DNA from: Microbacterium sp. ABRD28
Lineage (GTDB): Bacteria; Actinomycetota; Actinomycetes; Actinomycetales; Microbacteriaceae
Assembly: GCF_003850245.1 (NCBI RefSeq)
Contig: NZ_CP031015.1
Location: forward strand, 1,798,001 to 1,862,000
Length of the DNA stretch: 64,000 nt
Reading direction: 5' to 3'
The position numbers were made by a program, and so were the translations under genes. The notes under the pieces are model-generated. The model saw only the letters and a program-made list of their open reading frames with translations, had not been told where the DNA came from and did not search any database. How positions within the stretch are numbered: the stretch's first letter is position 1; each line of letters opens with the position of its first letter. Positions 16,535 to 23,940 of this stretch are shown here, piece after piece.

Positions 16535-17032
16535 ATGATGTACGTGCGCCCGTCCTTCGCGACACAGACCTTCCGAGACCGGGACGGTCGCGTCATCGAC
16601 TATGGCAACAGGTGGCACGGTTCGCCGCCGGACGTCGTGAAGGGGGTGCGGCTTCGGCCCGTCGATGCTTCGTGTGCCGCGCTGACCTTCATCTTCCACG
16701 ACCATCCGGGCGTGCATGTCCATGCGGGTCTCCTTCATGACTTCGCCTACCCGGTGTGTGGCTGTGATGCCTGCGACTCGACGTGGGAACACGAGGCGAA
16801 TGAACTCGAACGACTGGTGCGTGCGGTGGTGAACGGTCACTACAGGGAAGCGATCTCTTTCCGGGAGGGAGACCCCTGGCTCGCTTTCGCATTCGAGTCG
16901 CCGGACGGCCGTTCATCCGGGGAATTCCGAGCGCAGGGCATGTCGCGAGAAGACGCTCAGACGGCGCTGGACGCCCTCCAGAGCATCTCCGGACCGTGGT
17001 CTGCCTGGCCGCCCGCCTCGACGGTGATGTGA
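16535..17032 (+). CDS. Conserved protein of unknown function, DUF6226-like
   Basis: A 165-residue soluble protein beginning MMYVRPSFATQTFRD. It has DGRVIDYGNRW, an HVHAGLLHDF segment and a pair of cysteines in CGCDACD followed by TWEHEANELERLV. The Cys/His pattern could bind metal but this is only suggestive. The overall look matches the actinobacterial family labelled DUF6226, from memory. The ATG at 16535 is taken because it would overlap the stop of the frame-restored upstream gene. A GTG at 16526 (with GAGGA close by) is possible. It converges with the exonuclease gene, 6 bases away. Confidence 0.7.
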   Translation: MMYVRPSFATQTFRDRDGRVIDYGNRWHGSPPDVVKGVRLRPVDASCAALTFIFHDHPGVHVHAGLLHDFAYPVCGCDACDSTWEHEANELERLVRAVVNGHYREAISFREGDPWLAFAFESPDGRSSGEFRAQGMSREDAQTALDALQSISGPWSAWPPASTVM

Positions 17033-17038
17033 AGGCAG

Positions 17039-17968
17039 CTACGCGCCTGCAACACCGATCGCCGCAAGGACGCGATCCATCGAACCACCCAGCGCCCAGC
17101 GCTCGGCGAGCTCGCGCGCGGTCGCCGTGGCAGTGGAATCGAGGGGAGTCAGGTCGTCACCGGTCACCGTGAGATCGAGATCGCGCGCCACACCGACGAC
17201 CCGCGGAGCCACCTCGAGGTAGGGGAGCGCGGCCAGGATCTTGGACCGCACACCCGCAGACATCCCCTCGCCGGCCTCGGCCGCTGCGATGATCCCCGCG
17301 AGGTCGCCGTGCTGCGACAGGAGGCTCGCCGCGGTCTTCTCTCCCACGCCGCTCACGCCGGGAAGGCCGTCCGAGGTGTCGCCGCGCAGCGTGGAGAAGT
17401 CGGCGTACTGGTCGGGTCGAACCCCGTACTTCTTCTCCACCACCTCGCCGGTGACCACTTCGAGATTGCTCATTCCGCGGGCCGTGTAGATGACGCGAAC
17501 GTCGCGTTCGTCGTCCACGAGTTGAAAAAGGTCGCGGTCACCGGTCACGATGTCGACCGGCACCGTCGCAGTCGTCGCCAGCGTGCCGATGACGTCGTCC
17601 GCTTCGTAGTCGGATGCCCCGGCGATGGGAATCCGCAGCGCCTCGAGCGTCTGGCGGATCATCGGCACCTGTGCTTCGAGCGGATCGGGCACCACTTCGA
17701 CATCGTGCCCGCCCGCGACGATCTCGGCGACGCGATGCGCTTTATAGGAGGGAATCAGATCGACACGCCACTGCGGGCGCCAGTCATCATCCCAGCAGGC
17801 CACCAGTCGCGTCGGCTCGTACGTCATGACCAGCTTGGCGATGATGTCGAGGAAACCACGTACGGCGTTCACCGGCGCGCCGTCGGGTGCCTTGACCGTG
17901 TCGGGCACGCCGTAGAACACGCGGAAGTACAGAGACGCGGAGTCGAGCAGCATCAGGCGATCCGGCAT
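17039..17968 (-). CDS. Stand-alone 5'-3' exonuclease (PolA N-domain type)
   Basis: A 309-residue FEN-like nuclease equal to the N-terminal domain of DNA polymerase I, without polymerase. Acidic metal-site motifs: MLLDSASLYFRVFYG, ACWDDDWRPQWR with SYKAHR, DYEADDVIGTLA, VTGDRDLFQLV, and GDTSDGLPGVSGVGEKTAA (helix-three-turn). It should remove 5' flaps or RNA primers. Actinobacteria often carry such a second copy besides full-length PolA. The ATG at 17968 is used; a GTG two codons earlier is open. CAGGAT lies 6 bases upstream of the ATG. Confidence 0.92.
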   Translation of the reverse strand: MPDRLMLLDSASLYFRVFYGVPDTVKAPDGAPVNAVRGFLDIIAKLVMTYEPTRLVACWDDDWRPQWRVDLIPSYKAHRVAEIVAGGHDVEVVPDPLEAQVPMIRQTLEALRIPIAGASDYEADDVIGTLATTATVPVDIVTGDRDLFQLVDDERDVRVIYTARGMSNLEVVTGEVVEKKYGVRPDQYADFSTLRGDTSDGLPGVSGVGEKTAASLLSQHGDLAGIIAAAEAGEGMSAGVRSKILAALPYLEVAPRVVGVARDLDLTVTGDDLTPLDSTATATARELAERWALGGSMDRVLAAIGVAGA

Positions 17969-18009
17969 GCGCACATCCTGTCACGTCGACCGAGCCCGCT
18001 CGCGCGGGA

Positions 18010-18780
18010 TCAACAGCCCGGACCGGCCGGGTCCTCACGGCACGTCCGGTCGACCAGTGCCGTTCGCACCTCGCGGACGTCGACCTCGTAGCCTCCGGCC
18101 GAAGAGGTGACGACCCCGGGAACGGGGCGCCACGTCGATCCGAAGGTGACGGCGGCGGTGTACTCAACCGTCACCGCCACCGGGTACACCCCACGCTCGG
18201 CGTAGACATGGCTGGTTGCGGTCGGAGTGAACTGCGGCTGCCCGAGGGCCGACCACGACGACCCGCCCGAGGAGGACCGCACGGTCGTGCCGTCGCCATA
18301 GGAGAAGACGTACGCCGCCGGCTCGAACCGGACGACCACATCCCAGCCGAGGATCTCGCCGGGGATCTCCTGCGCGCTCGCGGATGCGTACACATTCGTC
18401 GGCATCCCGACCACACCGAACCCGGATGGTTCACCGCCGAGGAGCGGCACCGCCGGACGGAATGAGGCGAGATCCTCGATCGTCACCTCGGGAGGAGCCT
18501 CGACCTGATAGTCGATGTCGCAGCGCCGCAGTTCGACGACGCAATCGGGTTCGACGGGATCGGCGACGTCCGCACTCTCGGATCCACCTCCGCGGGGACC
18601 CTCGCCGAACTGCCCACCGGCGCCGCCCGAGCCCGTGCTCGCGCCGACGTTGACCTCGGTGCCGGTGTTGCCCACTTCGCAATGCGTCCACATGTTCGAG
18701 CCAGCGCACCCTTCTGACGCAGGAGCGACGATGCCCAGCAGCGCGCTAAGTGAGACTGTGCCAATCGTCAGCCAGCGCAT
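18010..18780 (-). CDS. Secreted protein with PKD-like domain, unknown function
   Basis: A 256-residue exported protein. The N-terminal signal (TIGTVSLSALLGIVAPASEG) is followed by a Gly/Ser-rich linker (residues ~40-70). A C-terminal PKD-like beta sandwich shows the hallmark VFSYGDGTT and, later, SHVYAERGVYPVAVTVEY. Several cysteines (SEGC, DCVVELRRCDI, RTCREDPAGPGC) suggest disulfides. It overlaps the end of the upstream lipoprotein gene by 13 bases, so the two are coupled and probably work together at the cell surface. The role is unknown. Confidence 0.75.
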   Translation of the reverse strand: MRWLTIGTVSLSALLGIVAPASEGCAGSNMWTHCEVGNTGTEVNVGASTGSGGAGGQFGEGPRGGGSESADVADPVEPDCVVELRRCDIDYQVEAPPEVTIEDLASFRPAVPLLGGEPSGFGVVGMPTNVYASASAQEIPGEILGWDVVVRFEPAAYVFSYGDGTTVRSSSGGSSWSALGQPQFTPTATSHVYAERGVYPVAVTVEYTAAVTFGSTWRPVPGVVTSSAGGYEVDVREVRTALVDRTCREDPAGPGC

Positions 18781-19340
18781 TCAGCGCTCTCCACCGCAGT
18801 GCTCTTCGATACGGTCAGACCTGTGTCAGTTGTCCCCGAACTCTCGAATTCGAGCTCAACCGCATAGCGGTCCGGACGAGTTTCGGGGACGACAGTGGAG
18901 CCGGACGCATCAACAACGTCGACTGCTGAGACATCGACGCATGCCAACGCCGCCACGGCGGCTGGGGGGTCAGTTGAGGAGGAAACGGGCGCGAAACTGA
19001 CGAGTAGGGAATCTCCCGTCTTGCGCCATCCTTTGGCCGCCAGCTGCGTGAGACTCTCGCGTTCAGTGGCGTTTGCGGCGCCGGTCGTCCATTCGTAGAC
19101 GGGCTCGAAGGTCTCGGGATCGCTCAGGTCGACGGCATTCAGTGCCTCGACGTAGTTGCGGTACGTCTCCTCGGCGGCGGCGAAGGCCTCTTCCTCTGTC
19201 GCGAAGGGCCCCTGAGACTCCACCGGCTCGGGCTGCGGTGCGCACCCCGTCACGAGCACGAACACCGAGACGAGGCTGAGCGTCACACCCGCGACACCCC
19301 TCACCGTGCTTCGTGCCTCTGATCCGACCCGGCTTTTCAC
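18768..19340 (-). CDS. DUF6318-like lipoprotein
   Basis: A 190-residue lipoprotein: basic N-terminus, hydrophobic core and lipobox VLVTGC. The mature part has ATEEEAFAAAEETYRNYVEAL and later a beta-rich half, the pattern of the actinobacterial DUF6318 family (identified from memory). GTG codons at 19349, 19346 and 19340 are all open. I chose 19340 because TACGGT lies 7 bases upstream on this strand, the leaderless spacing. By eye this gene looks less GC-rich than its neighbours. It overlaps the PKD gene and diverges from the nonulosonate cassette. Confidence 0.72.
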   Translation of the reverse strand: MKSRVGSEARSTVRGVAGVTLSLVSVFVLVTGCAPQPEPVESQGPFATEEEAFAAAEETYRNYVEALNAVDLSDPETFEPVYEWTTGAANATERESLTQLAAKGWRKTGDSLLVSFAPVSSSTDPPAAVAALACVDVSAVDVVDASGSTVVPETRPDRYAVELEFESSGTTDTGLTVSKSTAVESAECAG

Positions 19341-19347
19341 GGACACC

Positions 19348-19353
19348 ACCGTA
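19348..19353 (-). promoter_or_regulatory. Putative -10 (TACGGT) for the DUF6318-like gene
   Basis: Minus-strand TACGGT followed by 7 bases and GTG at 19340; this spacing is the reason for the start chosen there. Confidence 0.35.
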
Positions 19354-19493
19354 GTGGGCGTCCGCGCGCACCCTCGGAGTTATCCACACCCGACACCGGC
19401 ACCGGACGTTCACCTGCTCGTCGACCGACCGACCCCCCGGGGAGTCCCCACCGTTCACCTGAGCGCTCGACGCTGGACGCTCTGGGAGGTGGC

Positions 19494-20429
19494 ATGAACC
19501 GAGACGCCGTGCTGGCGTGGGTGGAGTCACCCCTGCAACTGATCGGCGCCGCCGAGTGGGCGGCCGCACATCGCACCACCATCCCGGTCGCGGGCCGTCT
19601 GACGCCGCAGATGTCGGAGACGGCCGACCTCCTCCTCGCGCGCGGGGCGCGGTTCGGTGAGATGGATCCCTACCTCGGCATCCCGTGGAAGCTGCTGGCG
19701 CAGCATCCGCACTGGCTCGTCGGCGACGGATTCTCGGGACAGTTCCGTCTCGCTGCCGCCATCCTCCGTCCTCGCACCCTCACCTTCCTCGACGACGGCG
19801 CTATCGCGCTGCCCTTCGCCGACACCCTCCTTCAACGCCGCCCCTACGCTCGCCCCCACGTGACCGAGAAGGGGCTGACCTCTCTCGTCGCGCCGTTCGC
19901 CGCCGAGGCGATCGCCCGCCGCGCCCGCTCCCGTGCCGCGCACCTGTTCACGGCCTTCGACCTCGGCCCGGATCGCACGGCCGCGCTCGCCGACCGCGGC
20001 TTCGCCATCGAGCGGCACCGGTTCGCCTGGACGCGCGCAACAGCCTCCGCGCCGGTCGATCTCGGCGCCCGCGTGATCCTCGGCAGCGCCCGCCCGGTCG
20101 ACGGACGGATGACACGTGACGCCTACCTCAGATGGCTCGCCGAACTCGCCGCGGCCGCGCCGACCGGCGCCGAACCTGCGACCTACCTCCCGCACCGGCG
20201 CGAGACCGCCGAACAGCTCGACGCCGTCCGCCGCGTTCCGGGTGTCGCGGTCGCCGAGGCATCCGTCCCCGTCGAGCTGATCCTCGCCGGCGCGACCCGA
20301 CCGCTGCAGCTGCACACCCTTCCCTCGACGACCTCGACCACTCTCCGCCTCGTCCTCGCCGGCAGCGGCTCGACCATCAACGGTGAACCGGTGCCGACCG
20401 ACCAGACGCGGGCGGGGGCCGAACGATGA
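19494..20429 (+). CDS. Polysialyltransferase-like glycosyltransferase (nonulosonate cassette)
   Basis: A 311-residue soluble protein. Its N-terminus VLAWVESPLQLIGAAEWAA resembles the ESPLQLL opening of the bacterial alpha-2,8-polysialyltransferase/CMP-sialic-acid transferase-like family. FLDDGAIALPFAD and ILGSARPVDG are further possible family positions. A ribosome site GGGAGG precedes the ATG by 4 bases. It is the first gene of a four-gene run with 4-base overlaps into neuA. By context it probably transfers the CMP-activated nonulosonic acid onto a surface polymer. The assignment rests on motif resemblance and on context. Confidence 0.6.
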   Translation: MNRDAVLAWVESPLQLIGAAEWAAAHRTTIPVAGRLTPQMSETADLLLARGARFGEMDPYLGIPWKLLAQHPHWLVGDGFSGQFRLAAAILRPRTLTFLDDGAIALPFADTLLQRRPYARPHVTEKGLTSLVAPFAAEAIARRARSRAAHLFTAFDLGPDRTAALADRGFAIERHRFAWTRATASAPVDLGARVILGSARPVDGRMTRDAYLRWLAELAAAAPTGAEPATYLPHRRETAEQLDAVRRVPGVAVAEASVPVELILAGATRPLQLHTLPSTTSTTLRLVLAGSGSTINGEPVPTDQTRAGAER

Positions 20430-21625
20430 GCGACGTCGTCGCGATCATCCCGGCCCGGGGCGGATCGAAGGGCGTTCCCCGCAAGAATCTGCGTCGCGTC
20501 GGAGGCATCCCGCTCATCGGCCGCGCCATTCAGGCAGCCCGGCGCTGCGATCTCATCGACCGCGTCTGCGTTTCGACCGACGACGACGAGATCGCCGCCG
20601 TGGCGGAAGAGTGGGGGGCCGAGGTCATCCGGCGCCCCGCCGACCTCTCGGGCGACACCGCGAGCTCCGAGTCGGCGATCCTGCACGCCCTCGACGACCT
20701 CGAGGCGCGCGACGTCAACGTCGGCGTCGTGGCGTTCCTGCAGGCCACCTCGCCGTTCATCGACAGCGAAGCCCTCGACGGTGCCATCCGCCTGGTGCAG
20801 CAGCGCCGCCGCGACAGCGTGTTCTCGGCGATCGAGACGTACGGCTTCCTCTGGCGCAAAGGCACGGGCGACTGCGCCGAAGCGATCAACCACCGCGCCG
20901 ATCACCGTCCGCGCCGGCAGGACCGTGAACCGCACTACCTCGAGACGGGCGCGTTCTACGTCATGCGAGCCCGGGGCTTCCGCACCATCCGGCACCGCTT
21001 CTTCGGCAGCATCGGAATCGCCACGGTGCCCGAGCGCACCGCGATCGAGATCGACTCCTTCGCCGAGCTCGAGCTCGCCCGCGCCCTCGCCCCTCTCGTC
21101 GATGCGCCCGAACCTCTCGATGTCGATGCGGTCGTCACCGACTTCGACGGCGTGCACACCGACGACACCGTCACGGTCACCGAGTCCGGTGTCGAGGCGG
21201 TGCGCGTCAGCCGCTCCGACGGCATGGGCGTCGCGCGCCTGCGCGCCGCGCAGATCCCCTTCCTCATCCTCTCGACCGAGGAGAACCCGGTCGTCAGCGC
21301 CCGGGCGCGGAAGCTCCGCGTCGAGGTCGTGCAGGGCGTCGCCGACAAGGCTGGGGCGCTCCGCAGCTGGGCCGATGCCGCACGCATCCCGCTGTCTCGC
21401 ATCGCCTACCTCGGCAACGACGTCAACGACGTGCCCGCGATGGACATCGTGGGCTGGCCCGTCGCCGTCGGCGACGCCGACCCCGTCGTCCTGAGCGCCG
21501 CTCGCGTCGTCCTCGACCGCCACGGTGGCGACGGCGCCGTGCGAGAGCTCGCTGAGCGCGTGCTCCGCGCCCGCCGCGGCCCGACATCCCTTCCCTACCT
21601 CCAGGAGAACAGGACCACCCCATGA
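20426..21625 (+). CDS. neuA: CMP-nonulosonate cytidylyltransferase fused to HAD phosphatase
   Basis: A 399-residue two-domain protein. Residues ~1-225 are a CMP-sialic-acid-synthetase type cytidylyltransferase (IIPARGGSKGVPRKNL, FLQATSPFI, ETGAFYVMRA). Residues ~230-390 are a KdsC-like HAD phosphatase: DFDGVHTDD gives the nucleophile pair Asp239 and Asp241, ILSTEE is motif II, DKAGAL gives the Lys, and LGNDVNDVPAM is motif III. All catalytic residues are kept, so both activities are likely: dephosphorylation of a nonulosonate 9-phosphate and activation with CTP. It overlaps the flanking genes by 4 bases each. Confidence 0.88.
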   Translation: MSDVVAIIPARGGSKGVPRKNLRRVGGIPLIGRAIQAARRCDLIDRVCVSTDDDEIAAVAEEWGAEVIRRPADLSGDTASSESAILHALDDLEARDVNVGVVAFLQATSPFIDSEALDGAIRLVQQRRRDSVFSAIETYGFLWRKGTGDCAEAINHRADHRPRRQDREPHYLETGAFYVMRARGFRTIRHRFFGSIGIATVPERTAIEIDSFAELELARALAPLVDAPEPLDVDAVVTDFDGVHTDDTVTVTESGVEAVRVSRSDGMGVARLRAAQIPFLILSTEENPVVSARARKLRVEVVQGVADKAGALRSWADAARIPLSRIAYLGNDVNDVPAMDIVGWPVAVGDADPVVLSAARVVLDRHGGDGAVRELAERVLRARRGPTSLPYLQENRTTP

Positions 21626-22494
21626 CCGTCACCATCGGCTCCCGCGTCATCGGAGGCGGCCACCCCGCCTACATCATCGGCGAGATCGGCCTGAACCATA
21701 ACGGCGATGTCGAGATCGCCAAGCGCCTCATCGACGTCGCCGCCGACGCGGGCGTCGACGCGGTGAAGTTCCAGAAGCGCACCCCCGAGATCTCGACGCC
21801 CGAGCACATGCGCGACATTCCGCGCGAGACGCCGTGGGGCACGATGAGCTACCTCGACTACCGGCGCCGTGTCGAGTTCGATCGCGATCAGTACATCGAG
21901 ATCTCCGACCACGCGATCCTGCGAGGACTGGAGTGGTTCGCCTCGCCCTGGGATGTGCCGAGCGTGGCGTTCCTGGAAGACCTGGGCGTCGGCGCGCACA
22001 AGGTCGCCTCCGCGTGCCTCACCGACCGTGCCCTGCTGGGCGCCCTCCGCGACACCGGCAAGCCGGTCATCCTGTCCACCGGCATGTCGACCATGGCGCA
22101 GATCAGCGCGGCCGTCGACGCCCTGGGCACCGATGATCTCGTGCTGCTTCATGCCACCTCGACGTACCCGATGGAGCCCGACGAGGCCAACCTGCGTATG
22201 ATCCCCGCATTGCGCGACCGGTTCCCCGGAGTGCCCGTGGGGTACTCCGGTCACGAACGCGGCCTGCAGGTCTCGCTCGCCGCGGTCGCGCTGGGCGCGG
22301 TCGCCGTCGAACGCCACATCACGCTCGATCGCACGATGTGGGGCTCCGACCATGCCGCCTCCCTCGAACCCGCCGGCCTGCAGCACCTCGTGCGCGACAT
22401 CCGGATCATCGAGGCAGCCCTCGGTGACGGCGTCAAGCGCGTGTACGACAGCGAGCGGGGCCCTCTGGCCAAGCTCCGCCGCGTCCCGACGTGA
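21622..22494 (+). CDS. neuB: N-acetylneuraminate synthase-like NeuB, without SAF domain
   Basis: A 290-residue TIM-barrel synthase that condenses PEP with an N-acyl-hexosamine or hexose (or its 6-phosphate) to a nonulosonic acid. PEP and metal residues are visible: Glu21 with NHNGD (Asn25, His26, Asp29), Lys49 in VKFQKR, KVASACLTD, STGMSTM, HATSTYP and YSGHERG. Typical NeuB proteins are about 340-350 residues and end in a SAF (antifreeze-like) domain. This one stops at the linker (RGPLAKLRRVPT), so the domain is missing. It lies 4 bases inside the neuA end and 13 before the next gene. Confidence 0.88.
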   Translation: MTVTIGSRVIGGGHPAYIIGEIGLNHNGDVEIAKRLIDVAADAGVDAVKFQKRTPEISTPEHMRDIPRETPWGTMSYLDYRRRVEFDRDQYIEISDHAILRGLEWFASPWDVPSVAFLEDLGVGAHKVASACLTDRALLGALRDTGKPVILSTGMSTMAQISAAVDALGTDDLVLLHATSTYPMEPDEANLRMIPALRDRFPGVPVGYSGHERGLQVSLAAVALGAVAVERHITLDRTMWGSDHAASLEPAGLQHLVRDIRIIEAALGDGVKRVYDSERGPLAKLRRVPT

Positions 22495-22507
22495 CAGGTT
22501 CTCTCAC

Positions 22508-23812
22508 ATGAGAGGGTCCGCCGATGGGTCAGCGCGACCGCGGAGGATCCGGGTCGTCGGCATCGCCGACACCGATTCGTACGTGAAGTGGGCGGCGGCG
22601 CTCGTGGGGAATGCTCCGGCCACCTGGGACCGCTCGATGCGAATCCTCGACACGCCGCTGGCGGTCTCGGACGACCAGCTGCGCGCCGCCCTGACGACGA
22701 GCGGCTTGCCCGCCGACGCCGTCGTCCGGCTGACGCTTGCGCAGCTGCGGGAGAGCGTTGCCGACGACCCGCCGGATGTCGTCATCATCGGGGCGCGCGG
22801 CCCACTGGCCCGGGTTCTCGTGCGTCTCCTCGCCACCCTTCCGGGGCGACCGGTCGTGGTGACGGGGCTTCCGGGCATCTCGGTCCCCGTCACCCGGAAG
22901 GCTCTGTTCTACCGGCAGGGCGCCGATCTGTTCGTCGTGCACTCCCGGCGCGAGCGGACGGAGTTCGCAGCGCTGTCGGTGACCACCGGACTTCGCCACC
23001 GCTTCGCCCTGGCCACCCTGCCGTTCGCGGCGGCGGCCGCGCGGGCGGGTGGTCACGGGCATGCCCGCGGGGCGACCGACATCGTCTTCGCCGCCCAGGC
23101 GATCGTGCCGAGCGACCGGGACGACCGCCTGAGGCTGGCCGTGATGCTTCGAAGACTGGCGTCGGCAGACAACTCACGGCGCGTCGTGATCAAGCTCCGC
23201 GCCGCAGAGGGGGAGCACCAGACCCACCTCGAGCGCGACGCGTTTCCCGAGCTCCTGCGTTCGCTCGGTGAGCCACCGGAGAACCTCGTCCTGTCGACGG
23301 CGCCGATGCAGGCGGCCCTCGATCAGGCCGCCGGGCTGGTCACGGTCAGCTCGACCGCGGCGATCGAGGCCATCGCCCGCGGCATCCCGGTTCTGGCGCT
23401 GGACACGTTCGGCGTCTCGCCCGCGCTCATCAACGTGGTCTTCGAGGGCAGCGGCCTGCTCGGGGGCGAGGACGATCTGCTCGCGGGCCGATTCCGGCTT
23501 CCGTCGACGTCGTGGTTGCAGGAGAACTACCTGCACGACCCGGAAGAGGATGACTGGATCGCGGCCGTCGAGCGGTTGGTGGGGTTCCGGCGACAGGGAC
23601 TGCTGGCCGACCCCGCGCTGCCGGCGGGACGAGGGGGGCGCCTGCGTCTGGCCTGGGAGCGCAAGTCCGTGCTCGGTGAGATGGATCGTTCACCGGCCGG
23701 GCGATGGGCGCTCGTCGTCGGCGTTCCTGCGCGGAGCGTCGTCCGGACGGCGCGGCGCGTACGCAACCGGCTTCAGGTGTCGCGTTCGGCCGGACCGATG
23801 TCTTCGCGGTGA
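22508..23812 (+). CDS. DUF6716-like putative glycosyltransferase
   Basis: A 434-residue protein. It starts with RIRVVGIADTDSYVKWAAAL, a Rossmann-like strand. Motifs VVTGLPGISVP, LFYRQGADLFVVHSRRE and a C-terminal SSTAAIEAIARGIPVLALDTFG fit a GT-B fold donor site. The family, as I remember it, is DUF6716, annotated as putative glycosyltransferase and found beside neuA/neuB in actinobacteria. The C-terminal 40 residues are Arg-rich. The ATG lies inside an inverted repeat (CTCTCA-CA-TGAGAG, 22501-22514), which could hide it in mRNA. Its 3' end overlaps the convergent small transporter subunit by 40 bases. Confidence 0.68.
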   Translation: MRGSADGSARPRRIRVVGIADTDSYVKWAAALVGNAPATWDRSMRILDTPLAVSDDQLRAALTTSGLPADAVVRLTLAQLRESVADDPPDVVIIGARGPLARVLVRLLATLPGRPVVVTGLPGISVPVTRKALFYRQGADLFVVHSRRERTEFAALSVTTGLRHRFALATLPFAAAAARAGGHGHARGATDIVFAAQAIVPSDRDDRLRLAVMLRRLASADNSRRVVIKLRAAEGEHQTHLERDAFPELLRSLGEPPENLVLSTAPMQAALDQAAGLVTVSSTAAIEAIARGIPVLALDTFGVSPALINVVFEGSGLLGGEDDLLAGRFRLPSTSWLQENYLHDPEEDDWIAAVERLVGFRRQGLLADPALPAGRGGRLRLAWERKSVLGEMDRSPAGRWALVVGVPARSVVRTARRVRNRLQVSRSAGPMSSR

Positions 23813-23940
23813 TCATCCGTCCCACCCGGGGGGTACTCGGTGGGCTCGGGGCGCGAGCGAAGGAAGAGGATGCTGACGGCCAGCCCGCCCCAGACGATGA
23901 TGATCGACAGGATAAGGAACGTGATGGCGAGACCGGTCAT
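23773..23940 (-). CDS. Small subunit of NSS-family methionine/alanine importer
   Basis: A 55-residue protein: MTGLAITFLILSIIIVWGGLAVSI is one membrane helix, followed by a Pro/Asp-rich tail. Such tiny partners are encoded directly after MetP-type NSS transporters (MetPS). It starts inside the stop of the large subunit (ATGA overlap), so expression is coupled. The final 40 bases are shared with the 3' end of the convergent glycosyltransferase gene. The start at 23940 was chosen by the overlap; a longer frame exists but adds non-family residues. Confidence 0.83.
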   Translation of the reverse strand: MTGLAITFLILSIIIVWGGLAVSILFLRSRPEPTEYPPGGTDDHREDIGPAERDT

